A stretch of DNA of 64,000 bases from FEB-12 sp964503315 (GTDB lineage: Bacteria > Zixibacteria > MSB-5A5 > GN15 > FEB-12), in NCBI GenBank assembly GCA_964503315.1, contig CAZCZL010000004.1, forward strand, positions 181,238 through 245,237, in the 5' to 3' direction. The notes beneath the pieces are model-generated. The model was not told where the DNA came from. It worked only from the letters and a program-made list of their open reading frames with translations, and ran no database searches. Position numbers and translations under genes: made by a program. This document shows positions 25,442 through 33,239 of the stretch, one piece after another. Positions within the stretch are counted from its first letter, which is position 1; each line of letters opens with the position of its first letter.

Positions 25442-26551
25442 TCAGTTGGAGGATTCCGGCGAGCTGTTCTCCTGAACCTGAGTCTGCTCGGCTCCCCACG
25501 GCCCAATCTCAAACTCAAACGCTTCCAGGATGGTGACAAACGCCGCCGCGATGAGCGGACCGGCTATCAATCCCTCCAATCCCATCAAGGCGATGCCACC
25601 GGTCATGGAGAGAAACAGCATCAACGGATGCATCTTCGTGCCGCCGGCCACCATGTACGGACGAAGGAAATTATCTATCTGGCTGACGATCAAAGAGCCG
25701 ACGCCGATGATGATCAGCCCTTCAACAGTGTCACCATTGATTATCAAGATCAACCCCGCCGGGATATAGATGATGAATGCCCCCAGCAGCGGTATCACCG
25801 ACAAAAACGCCATGATCGCTCCCCAGAAAAGCGCCGAATCAATGCCAACCAGCGCGAACATGATCCCCCCGAGCGCGCCCTGGATCAAGGCGATCACGAT
25901 CCCGCTGATCATCGTGGCATTTATCACGCCATGCAGTTCTTTCAGCATGGCATCGGTGCGGGAGCGCTCCAGCGGCATCAGCGCCGCGACCCGGTCAACG
26001 ATCACCGAGCCATCCTTGAGGAAATAGTAGAGCGTAAAAAGCATCAGCAGGAAGTAGAAGATCGCCTTCGAGACATTGGCGATTATCCAGGATGTCTGAT
26101 TTACGAAGAAACTTCCAACCCAGGTGACCGCATCCTGCGAAACAGTTCTCAAGTCTAGTTTCTGAACATCCACATACGGGCTCAGACGTTGCACCAGACT
26201 GTCCCACCATGGCGCGACCTGCGCCCACAAGTTGTCCAACTGTCCGTTCTGGCGCATCTCGGTGATGCGTGCAACCGCCGATGCCGCCTGCTCTACCAGC
26301 ATGACAGAAAGCAATGTGACCGGTCCGATGATCACAACAATGATCAATATCAGCACGATCAGCGAAGCCAGTCCCGGACGTTTAACGCGTGTGAGTACTC
26401 GCTTGTAGAGTGGATGAAAAAGGATCGCGAAAACTGTCGCCCACATCAGCGGCGCGAAAAACGGCGCCAACAGTTTGTAGAAAAGAAAGATGATCGCGGC
26501 CGCGACCGCAAAAAAAAGTGCGATGGAGAGCGAGTGGCGTTTGATGGTCAT
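25442..26551 (-). CDS. AI-2E family transporter (UPF0118)
   Basis: 369 residues. It has about eight membrane helices with the family pattern: an N-terminal pair, a long soluble coil (about 75-150), then GIVIALIQGALGG, FLSVIPLLGAFI and a conserved C-terminal region (VSQIDNFLRPYMV, MLFLSMTGGIALMGLEGLIAGPLI). Members export autoinducer-2, sodium or other small solutes; no specific substrate can be read here. Its start has no strong ribosome-binding site visible. Confidence 0.9.
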   Translation of the reverse strand: MTIKRHSLSIALFFAVAAAIIFLFYKLLAPFFAPLMWATVFAILFHPLYKRVLTRVKRPGLASLIVLILIIVVIIGPVTLLSVMLVEQAASAVARITEMRQNGQLDNLWAQVAPWWDSLVQRLSPYVDVQKLDLRTVSQDAVTWVGSFFVNQTSWIIANVSKAIFYFLLMLFTLYYFLKDGSVIVDRVAALMPLERSRTDAMLKELHGVINATMISGIVIALIQGALGGIMFALVGIDSALFWGAIMAFLSVIPLLGAFIIYIPAGLILIINGDTVEGLIIIGVGSLIVSQIDNFLRPYMVAGGTKMHPLMLFLSMTGGIALMGLEGLIAGPLIAAAFVTILEAFEFEIGPWGAEQTQVQENSSPESSN

Positions 26552-26829
26552 GGTGAACTCTCGACGTCAATCTACGCCGTTTGAATACCCCAGGCAACCC
26601 CAATCCCCCAGTCTACGCGGCAGAAGGGCCATTCATGGCGGCACCATAACCATATAATACACAATAACATATATGGCTCATAGACATCACCAGCAGATAT
26701 AGGTCTGCCTGGATTGGGAGTAGATTCGCAAAATGCCACTGGAGTAAACCAGTCCATTATTTGGTTGAATGGTACAAGCCCGCTGGTCGCCGACGCGGAC
26801 AAAAAGCTAACGGCATATGGTTAAGTCTC

Positions 26830-26857
26830 TTAAAAGCCTGCCGATACAAAGTATAGA
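26830..26857 (+). promoter_or_regulatory. Candidate promoter of the basic Myb-like gene
   Basis: TTAAAA (26830-26835), 16-nt spacer, TATAGA (26852-26857). It would give a leader of about 70 nt. Confidence 0.4.
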
Positions 26858-26871
26858 AATTGCACTAAAGA

Positions 26872-26903
26872 GCGAACGTGGACTCAGCCATGTCACGGTT
26901 CGC
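26872..26903 (+). promoter_or_regulatory. Leader hairpin before the basic Myb-like gene
   Basis: GCGAACGTG pairs with CACGGTTCGC (one bulged base) around a loop of about 13 nt. It ends about 18 nt before the AAAGGAG ribosome-binding site. It may stabilise the mRNA or serve regulation. Confidence 0.4.
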
Positions 26904-26933
26904 AATCGTTAACGCTCATTAAAGGAGTTCACA

Positions 26934-27296
26934 ATGGCTTTCAAGAGAACCCGTACCAGCAACCGTGCGTCCGTTCGCACTCGTTTCACCAGCCGTGCGA
27001 AGCAGGGTGGCAAGCCGTGGACCGCGAAAGACATCGCTTTCATGCGCAAATTCTATCGCGTCAACGAGACCACGTGGGTCGCTCGTCAGCTTGGCCGCAC
27101 CGTGTACAGCGTTCGCTACAAAGCGTCCTCGCTGAACATCAAGAAGGTCAATCCTTCTAACTGGAAGGGTAACACTGGCGTGACGAAGGTCAACAACCAT
27201 CGCCGCAATAATGCCCCGAAGGTTCGTTGGGCCCGTACCACCCGTTGGACCGCCCGCCGCAGCCGCAGCCGTCGTTCGTCGCGCTCCGGCCGTTAA
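26934..27296 (+). CDS. Very basic Myb/SANT-like DNA-binding protein with Arg/Ser tail
   Basis: 120 residues with 34 Arg+Lys and only two acidic residues. Residues about 28-72 (PWTAKDIAFMRKFY ... VARQLGRTVYSVRYKASSL) look like a SANT/Myb or GcrA-type tri-helical DNA-binding fold. The last 25 residues are an Arg/Ser/Trp-rich tail like a histone H1 or protamine end. Apart from one AGA, every arginine codon is CGT or CGC, and there is a strong AAAGGAG site and a strong terminator. These are signs of high expression. I infer an abundant nucleoid-associated protein; the family is not one I can name. Confidence 0.8.
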   Translation: MAFKRTRTSNRASVRTRFTSRAKQGGKPWTAKDIAFMRKFYRVNETTWVARQLGRTVYSVRYKASSLNIKKVNPSNWKGNTGVTKVNNHRRNNAPKVRWARTTRWTARRSRSRRSSRSGR

Positions 27297-27314
27297 TAGT
27301 CTCACCGACTCTCA

Positions 27315-27372
27315 GCGGCACAAGGTAGTGCCGCGATCGACCCGCCTTGTTCGCCAATGCGGGTCTTTTTTT
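27315..27372 (+). terminator. Tandem hairpins; strong terminator after the basic Myb-like gene
   Basis: A first hairpin GCGGCAC / GTGCCGC (27315-27334) is followed by GACCCGC / GCGGGTC (27339-27365) and seven T. The second is a classic intrinsic terminator. Confidence 0.85.
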
Positions 27373-27417
27373 ATCCCGTCAATTGTATATATTGAGGCAC
27401 TACCTCAGGAGGATATT

Positions 27418-27765
27418 ATGCCCGTCGTGAAATACAGCGATATGAAGATGACCGAGATTACCATGACCGGCGTCTCAAAAGCGACCAAGTGCAATGTCAT
27501 TGGCGGAACCGAAGGCTGGACCGACCACACCCTGCGCGTGTTCCGCCTCCAGCCCGGCGGCTTTACGCCCCGCCACCAGCATGACTGGGAGCATATCAAT
27601 CATGTGGTAAAAGGACGCGGACGGCTCCGTATCGGCGACCAGATCCACGAATTGACCGAAAAGGATTTCGCCTTCGTCCCCTCGAACACTGAGCATCAGT
27701 TCGAAAACCCGTACGACGAAGAGTTCGAGTTCATCTGTATTGTGCCAAACCGCGGCGCGTACTAA
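27418..27765 (+). CDS. Small cupin-domain protein
   Basis: 115 residues from ATG 27418 with a perfect AGGAGG 6 nt upstream. It is a single cupin barrel. Motif 1 is PRHQHDWEHINHVVKGRGRL, giving His/His/Glu/His metal ligands. Motif 2 is FVPSNTEHQFENP, giving the last His. It could be a dioxygenase, isomerase or sensor; small cupins of this type often act on small phenolic or sugar substrates. It lies 36 nt before the type III polyketide synthase gene and may be co-transcribed. Confidence 0.88.
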   Translation: MPVVKYSDMKMTEITMTGVSKATKCNVIGGTEGWTDHTLRVFRLQPGGFTPRHQHDWEHINHVVKGRGRLRIGDQIHELTEKDFAFVPSNTEHQFENPYDEEFEFICIVPNRGAY

Positions 27766-27801
27766 TTTGTCGAAAAATCTCTAACCCTGACGGGTGATCG
27801 C

Positions 27802-28854
27802 ATGCCGAAGATCTGCGGTGTCACGACCGCTGTCCCTCCATATCGGGTCCCGCAATCTGAGGCGGCTCAGTTTGCGCGCCATCATTTCGGCGACCGAATA
27901 CGCGACTTCCAGCGGATGTTGCAGGTCTTCGACAACGCCGGTATCCAGACCCGCTATTTCAGCCGACCAGTTGAGTGGCATACCCAGCCCCATTCTCTCG
28001 CCGAAAAGAACGAGGTGTATATCCAATCGGCGACTGGCCTCTGCCTCGACGCCTCTCGCCGACTTCTCGAACGTCTCTATCTCTCCGCGACCGACATCGA
28101 CTATATCATTTACATAAATACCACCGGGCTGGCAACCCCTTCCATTGATGCCCGCTTGATCAATCTTCTGGGCTGTCGATCCGATATCCGACGCACCCCA
28201 ATTTGGGGGCTTGGTTGTGCCGGAGGCGTCGCTGGCCTCTCCCACGCCTACCACCATCTGCTGGGACATCCGGGCCAACGAGTGCTTCTGGTGGCTGCCG
28301 AATTGTGCGGTTTGACCTTCATTCCCGATGATTTCTCGCGCAGCAATTTGGTGGCAACTGCGCTCTTTGGTGAAGGGGCCGCTGCGGTACTGCTCTGCGG
28401 CGATGACGTACCGCTAGCCGGCTTTCCCATTCTCGGCACGCAGAGCCGCTTTTATCCTGACTCGCTCGATGTCATGGGCTGGCATGTTGTTTCAGAAGGG
28501 CTGCAGGTAGTCTTTGCGCAACGTATTCCAGATATCGTGGCGGCCAACGCCAGAGCCGACTTCGCGGATTTTCTAAGCAGATATTCGCTGACGCTTCAGG
28601 AAATATCCACGTTCCTCTTTCATCCAGGCGGTATGAAAGTTATCGATGCTTACCGTCAAGCACTCGGTTTTTCGGGTGACGAACTCTCTCTGGCGGAAGA
28701 TATCTTGCGAGACTACGGCAACATGTCTTCCGTCTCCGTCCTCTTTGTTCTCGAGCGGTTCATGTCGCAACAAAGACGAGCTGGCAATGGATATGGCCTG
28801 ATCTCCGCCCTCGGGCCAGGATTCTGCTCCGAGTCGATGCTGATTTCACTCTAA
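27802..28854 (+). CDS. Type III polyketide synthase (chalcone synthase-like)
   Basis: 350 residues, the usual length. The catalytic triad is complete: Cys139 in GLGCAGGVAG, His274 in FLFHPGGMK and Asn307 in YGNMSSVSV. These enzymes extend an acyl-CoA starter with malonyl-CoA to make alkylpyrones, alkylresorcinols or phloroglucinols. The usual partner genes (an isoprenylcysteine-type methyltransferase or a hydroxylase) are not next to it. The upstream cupin and downstream phosphatase are possible but unproven partners. Confidence 0.92.
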   Translation: MPKICGVTTAVPPYRVPQSEAAQFARHHFGDRIRDFQRMLQVFDNAGIQTRYFSRPVEWHTQPHSLAEKNEVYIQSATGLCLDASRRLLERLYLSATDIDYIIYINTTGLATPSIDARLINLLGCRSDIRRTPIWGLGCAGGVAGLSHAYHHLLGHPGQRVLLVAAELCGLTFIPDDFSRSNLVATALFGEGAAAVLLCGDDVPLAGFPILGTQSRFYPDSLDVMGWHVVSEGLQVVFAQRIPDIVAANARADFADFLSRYSLTLQEISTFLFHPGGMKVIDAYRQALGFSGDELSLAEDILRDYGNMSSVSVLFVLERFMSQQRRAGNGYGLISALGPGFCSESMLISL

Positions 28855-28928
28855 TTGCCGACCCGCTTGACTTTCCCTCCGCTATCGTCGATTCTAGTCC
28901 TCTTGAACAACGCGTGAGAGGATGTACC

Positions 28929-29690
28929 ATGTCCCGATTTCTGCAGGTCGCGATGGAAGCTGTCAACGCCATGGAGCGCGTGACAGTCGACTATTTCTAT
29001 AAGAAGCCGAAACCGCGAGCCAAAGCGGATAAGTCGCCAGTGACGATAGCGGATACGTCGGCCGAGAGAGCCGCTATCAAAGTGATCCGTTCACACTTCC
29101 CCAATCATTCGATCTTCGGTGAGGAATCGGGATATCGCAAAACGGAATCTGAATTCACCTGGATCATTGACCCCATCGACGGTACTCGAAACTTCATCGC
29201 GGGCATTCCTCTCTGGGGAAATCTCATTGCCCTGGCGCACGATGATCATGTCGCTCTGGGAATCTCCAATGTTCCGCTTCTCAATGAACGGCTCTGGGCC
29301 GAGCGAGGCGCGGGGGCGTTTCTTAATGGAAATCGTGTCCAGGTCTCCAAAGTCTCCACGTTGCGTGAAGCGATGATCAGTTTCAGTTCGGTCAATTCGT
29401 TCCACAAGTCTCGTCGCGAGCCGAATCTTCTGAAATTGCTTCATGCCACCGCCCGCCAGCGCGCGTTTGGCGATCTCTGGCCGTATCATCTGCTGGCGTC
29501 AGGAAGGCTGGAGATAGTGATTGAGGCGGCGATCAAGCCGGTTGATGTCGCGCCATTTGTCTGCATCATCGAAGAAGCCGGTGGTTCAACTTCAGATCTG
29601 CTTGGACGACCATTTTCGCTGGGGATCCGGACTTTTGCGGCGACAAATGGGAAGTTGCACCAGAAGGTGATCAATCACTTCAAGAAGTAG
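28929..29690 (+). CDS. Inositol monophosphatase-family phosphatase (HisN-like)
   Basis: 253 residues from ATG 28929 (AGAGG about 7 nt upstream). Metal-binding motifs are GEESG and WIIDPIDGTRNF, and the C-terminal block is KPVDVAPFVCIIEEAGG, where the usual WD is replaced by VD. It fits the archaeal/bacterial inositol monophosphatase or histidinol-phosphate phosphatase group; the substrate cannot be separated by sequence alone. It abuts the convergent DCC-type gene (1-nt gap). Confidence 0.88.
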   Translation: MSRFLQVAMEAVNAMERVTVDYFYKKPKPRAKADKSPVTIADTSAERAAIKVIRSHFPNHSIFGEESGYRKTESEFTWIIDPIDGTRNFIAGIPLWGNLIALAHDDHVALGISNVPLLNERLWAERGAGAFLNGNRVQVSKVSTLREAMISFSSVNSFHKSRREPNLLKLLHATARQRAFGDLWPYHLLASGRLEIVIEAAIKPVDVAPFVCIIEEAGGSTSDLLGRPFSLGIRTFAATNGKLHQKVINHFKK

Positions 29691-29691
29691 G

Positions 29692-30051
29692 TTAGCGCCC
29701 TACGACTTTGGATAGTTTGATTCTATTCTTCGCCACCACCGCATACACTCCCCGCGCGATCTGTCGCACCCCCGGCCACCGCATTATCTTGCCGACCCAC
29801 ACCGATTTCGGGAAGAGCGACATTAACTGCGCGACAGCGTCGGCTCCGCGGTACATCTTTCCCGTATCATCAAACAAATGGACAGCGTTGCGCAGTTCAT
29901 GTTCCGATGGAATGTTTTTGCCGTGCGGGAGTCGCGGATCTGAGAGCGGCACCGCTTCGACCAACCCAAGAGTATCGATCTGCCGGAGCTTATCAATAGA
30001 CGCCAGACAGATCGGGCAGGTGTCATCATAGATGAGGTAGTAGCGGGGCAT
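29692..30051 (-). CDS. DCC-family thiol-disulfide protein (DUF393)
   Basis: 119 residues from ATG 30051. It starts with a beta strand and the YDDTCPIC motif that names the family (DxxC-x-x-C). It is a thioredoxin-like fold with a CPIC active site, probably a cytoplasmic thiol oxidoreductase of unknown partner. The frame is open further upstream but the family begins here. It is transcribed away from the TonB_C-type gene to its right. Confidence 0.85.
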   Translation of the reverse strand: MPRYYLIYDDTCPICLASIDKLRQIDTLGLVEAVPLSDPRLPHGKNIPSEHELRNAVHLFDDTGKMYRGADAVAQLMSLFPKSVWVGKIMRWPGVRQIARGVYAVVAKNRIKLSKVVGR

Positions 30052-30148
30052 GCGAGAATATAAGGATAGCGAGGCAAAAGCGACTCTGATATTCGTTGCG
30101 TTGCCTATCGATTTTGGGTAATTTTGCAGGCGAAGCATAGCGTGGGGA

Positions 30149-30859
30149 ATGTTTATGGTTCGACAGTACGTGTATTTCACCGTCATCCTGATTGCTGCCG
30201 GGGCATCGGCATTGGCCGCGGGCCACTACTCCTTTGAGCCGCCTAAAGAGATAAGGAGCTTGGGACAGTCGAAATTCGCCTCACCCCGGGTCAGTGTTCT
30301 CAGACCTAATCTCCCCGACTCCTGCAAAGACGCGCCATTGGCTCAGGTTTGGGTGAAATTCAGAATGGATAGTGACGGCAGGCCGCACGACGTGCAGGTT
30401 GTCTGGTCCAGTATCGATGATACAACGTATGAAAAAAGCGCAATGGAATTGGTGGAGGCAAAGACATTCACCCCGTCCTCAGCCAAGGGGACTGTGCCCC
30501 AATGGTGGCGTTATCATATAGTGCTGTTTCGTTCCCAGTCCGAGGATCTTTGCCAAATGGACAGCACGTTGAGCGATTCTGTACGATTCACCGATGTTCC
30601 GATCATAATTGCTTCCGGGAAACTGGAGGTGCCACGAGACGCGTTGGAACAGGGAGACAGTGTGTCTGTTTGGGTTGTCTGCCGCGTGAACTCCGAAGGA
30701 AACGTTGATTCCGCATTGGTACGTGATCGTTCGGGAAATGACAGGTTCGACGCGGCCGCTATTGATGCCGCTTATCGAAGCAGATTCGCGCCCGCATTGC
30801 GCTTCGGCAAACCTGTTTCGGTCTGGGTGACCTATCAGTACAAATACCGGAGAGGATGA
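30149..30859 (+). CDS. Exported protein with two TonB C-terminal-like domains (copy 1)
   Basis: 236 residues. It has an N-terminal signal peptide (LIAAGASALA-A). Two copies of a TonB_C-type beta-alpha-beta unit follow: about 60-130 (AQVWVKFRMDSDGRPHDVQV ... AKTFTPS) and about 150-232 (VSVWVVCRVNSEGNVDSALV ... RSRFAPALRFGKPVSVWVTY). There is no transmembrane anchor or proline-rich spacer, so it is not a canonical TonB. A periplasmic or outer-membrane binding role is likely. The next gene is a diverged duplicate. Confidence 0.78.
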   Translation: MFMVRQYVYFTVILIAAGASALAAGHYSFEPPKEIRSLGQSKFASPRVSVLRPNLPDSCKDAPLAQVWVKFRMDSDGRPHDVQVVWSSIDDTTYEKSAMELVEAKTFTPSSAKGTVPQWWRYHIVLFRSQSEDLCQMDSTLSDSVRFTDVPIIIASGKLEVPRDALEQGDSVSVWVVCRVNSEGNVDSALVRDRSGNDRFDAAAIDAAYRSRFAPALRFGKPVSVWVTYQYKYRRG

Positions 30860-30863
30860 CCTG

Positions 30864-31589
30864 GTGATTCAGACAATTCGTATCGTTGGTTGTTTGATGT
30901 TCGGGTTATTGATCTTGGTCGACAGTTCCGACGCCGGCCACTACCGCAAGAACCCGCCCGCTGAGTGCAAGACTATCGACCCCGGTGATTTTACGTTTCC
31001 GCCGATCACCATGCTAAAGCCTGCCGCATCGGATTCCTGCAAAGCCTCCCCGCATGCGGAAGTCTGGGTGAGGTGCCGAATCGACTCCACCGGCAAGGCA
31101 TTTCAATCGAAAGTCGTCTGGTGCAGCATAGATGATACCACCTTTGAGACCACGGCCCTTGAGTATGTCAACACAACAACGTTCGACAGTATCTGGACCG
31201 GTTATCACGGTCGCGAGGGCTGGCTGTACCATATGGTTCTTTTCCGCCAGCAAGACGACCACAAGTGCGCGATTCATGAGCCGTCACTACCCGACACCGC
31301 ATACGTCCCGGTCGAAGTAATGCCCGAGATGATCTCCCAGGCGCGGCCTGCCTATCCACGAGACGCCAAGTTCAGAAATGCGACTGGTACAGTCTGGGTC
31401 AAGTCTTTGGTGTCAAAGTTTGGGACGGTGGAACAGGTCATGATCGGCCGCTCGTCGGGCGATGCGTACCTGGATAACGCCGCTTTGCTTTCCGGCTATC
31501 GTAACAAGTTTAAGCCAGCAAAGCAGAAAGGGCGACCTGTCGCAATTTGGGTGACCTACCGGATCGACTTCAAGCTCGAGAATCGTTGA
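30864..31589 (+). CDS. Exported protein with two TonB C-terminal-like domains (copy 2)
   Basis: 241 residues from a GTG at 30864 with GAGAGGA upstream, 4 nt after copy 1. It keeps the same plan: signal peptide, GHY motif, ADSCK-type segment, first domain (AEVWVRCRIDSTGKAFQSKV, SIDDTTFE) and second domain (GTVWVKSLVSKFGTVEQVMI ... PVAIWVTYRIDF). The shared blocks show tandem duplication. Both genes are likely one transcript. Confidence 0.8.
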   Translation: MIQTIRIVGCLMFGLLILVDSSDAGHYRKNPPAECKTIDPGDFTFPPITMLKPAASDSCKASPHAEVWVRCRIDSTGKAFQSKVVWCSIDDTTFETTALEYVNTTTFDSIWTGYHGREGWLYHMVLFRQQDDHKCAIHEPSLPDTAYVPVEVMPEMISQARPAYPRDAKFRNATGTVWVKSLVSKFGTVEQVMIGRSSGDAYLDNAALLSGYRNKFKPAKQKGRPVAIWVTYRIDFKLENR

Positions 31590-31803
31590 TCCGCTTTTCC
31601 CTTGCCTCTTGCCCGCCAGCAGGTTATTATTCGGTGGACCGGGGATTATGGGGAAAAATTACCCTTTATTCCATTTAACCGGACCACCGTGACCAAAACC
31701 TAACAAAAGTCGCGGCTGACTCGGAACCACCGTCGAAAGTTTCCTGTTACCAAGTATGGATTTACAAAACTTTCCGGGTCTTCCGAGAGTATAGAGTTGT
31801 ACT

Positions 31804-32391
31804 ATGACGGACAAAAAGTCGGAAGAACTGGAAAATCGACGGAGCTTTGAGCGCGAAGCTCTGCCGCACATGGATGCGCTCTACCGGACCGCTCTGCGCA
31901 TGACCAAGAACGAGAATGACGCAGAGGATCTTGTTCAGGAAACGTTCGCCAAAGCCTACCGTTTCTGGGATAAGTTCGAGAAGGGTACCAATGCTCGGGC
32001 ATGGTTGTTCAAGATCATGACGAACATTTTCATCAATGAGTACCGCTCCAAGTCCCGCGCGCCTGTCTCGGTCAATGTCGATGATATCGACGACAATTTC
32101 CTGTACGGCCAACTGGCCGCTACCGGACCGTCCGATGACCCTGAGCGGCAGTTTTTTGCGAAGATATTTGACGATGATGTAAAGAAAGCGATCGAGGATC
32201 TGCCGGATGATTTCCGCATGGTGGTGATACTCTCCTTCATTGAAGAGTTCTCCTACCAGGAGATCGCTGAGATCTGTGACCTCCAGTTGGGCACAGTGAA
32301 AAGCCGGTTGCATCGAGGTCGGAAACTGCTACAGAAGAAACTATTCGATTACGCTGTCAAGAACGGGTATATCAAGGATCTCGCTAAATGA
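31804..32391 (+). CDS. ECF-type RNA polymerase sigma factor
   Basis: 195 residues. Sigma region 2 is RTALRMTKNENDAEDLVQET followed by FAKAYRFWDKF (about 28-60). Region 4 is FSYQEIAEICDLQLGTVKSR (about 150-185), with a helix-turn-helix. Linker region 3 is absent, as in extracytoplasmic-function sigma factors. Its stop overlaps the start of a zinc-finger anti-sigma gene by 4 nt. It probably responds to an envelope signal. Targets are unknown. Confidence 0.95.
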   Translation: MTDKKSEELENRRSFEREALPHMDALYRTALRMTKNENDAEDLVQETFAKAYRFWDKFEKGTNARAWLFKIMTNIFINEYRSKSRAPVSVNVDDIDDNFLYGQLAATGPSDDPERQFFAKIFDDDVKKAIEDLPDDFRMVVILSFIEEFSYQEIAEICDLQLGTVKSRLHRGRKLLQKKLFDYAVKNGYIKDLAK

Positions 32392-33188
32392 ACTGCCAGG
32401 AAGCCCTCGCCTTACTTTACGACATCATCGACAAAGAGGCATCCGAGATCGACGCCGAGCAGGTGCATGAGCACCTTCAGAAATGCTCACAGTGTTTGAA
32501 ACGATATGAGCTTGAAGGCGATATTAACGACTTCGTCAAAAAGAAACTCTCTCACGCCAAGCCCTCCCCTCAAATTAATGCCTTGCGGGACAAGATCCTC
32601 TGCAAGCTCGATACTATCGATCGAGAGGAAGGAGGACTGAAGGGCCACAAGCCCCCCTTTTGGAAAGCCTCATACGTCGTAGCCGCCGCCGCGATTCTTG
32701 TTGTTACCATCAGCGCGGTCTATCTCGCTACCGGATTCTACCGGCATAAAGATATCTATATCCCCCTCGAACAGGCTCACTGGAAGGCCGAGGATGAACT
32801 CAGGACCTTTGAGAATCCAACGCTAACCTCTGCCGCTGTTCTGTTCGCCGCCGATACGGTCGGCTATCGCCCCAGTCCCGAGGTTGCTGGCACACATCTG
32901 GCAGGCGGACAGGTTGAAGAGATTAACGGCACCCGTATGGCGCACTTCGTCTATACCAACCCCGGCACCCGCACTGTCTCGGTTTTCGTCGTACCGGCCA
33001 ACCAGTTTACTATACCGGAAGACCTCCGTTCCTCGCTCATACAGCGCCACGGGCTTGACCTGTTCGACCACAATTGCCGCGGATGTCGCCTAGTCTATCA
33101 CCGGGTCGGTAACGCGATAGTTGTGACCGCCACCACCGACCGCCAGACTGAACTGCTCGATTTCATCCCCGGCCAGTCGACCATTTAG
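32388..33188 (+). CDS. Membrane anti-sigma factor with zinc finger
   Basis: 266 residues. The N-terminal HEHLQKCSQC matches the Hx3CxxC of zf-HC2/ZAS anti-sigma domains. A membrane helix lies near residues 94-116. The periplasmic part (about 150 residues) carries a CxxC (NCRGC), a plausible redox or metal sensor. It should hold the coupled ECF sigma at the inner membrane until signalled. The 4-nt overlap supports 1:1 co-translation. Confidence 0.9.
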   Translation: MNCQEALALLYDIIDKEASEIDAEQVHEHLQKCSQCLKRYELEGDINDFVKKKLSHAKPSPQINALRDKILCKLDTIDREEGGLKGHKPPFWKASYVVAAAAILVVTISAVYLATGFYRHKDIYIPLEQAHWKAEDELRTFENPTLTSAAVLFAADTVGYRPSPEVAGTHLAGGQVEEINGTRMAHFVYTNPGTRTVSVFVVPANQFTIPEDLRSSLIQRHGLDLFDHNCRGCRLVYHRVGNAIVVTATTDRQTELLDFIPGQSTI

Positions 33189-33239
33189 CTCCCGTTTCAC
33201 ACTGTAGGATTCTCCCCATACTGCCGATACTAGTGTCGT

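Larger units (their letters stand above)
26552..26933. other. 382-nt intergenic region, no gene seen
   Basis: It lies between divergent genes. The left half is AT-rich, with an imperfect inverted repeat around 26650-26676 (CCATAT ... ATATGG). The right end carries the promoter and leader hairpin of the basic Myb-like gene. A minus-strand open frame at 26572-26802 has no ribosome-binding site or recognisable sequence and was not called. Confidence 0.6.

Noticed and set aside
25427..26158. A 243-codon plus-strand open frame opposite the AI-2E transporter
   Set aside because: Composition is a reverse image of a membrane protein (His/Asp/Arg-rich), typical of a shadow frame.
26572..26802. Possible 76-residue minus-strand gene in the gap before the basic Myb-like gene
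   Set aside because: No ribosome-binding site, no family, and low-complexity content; kept as non-coding.
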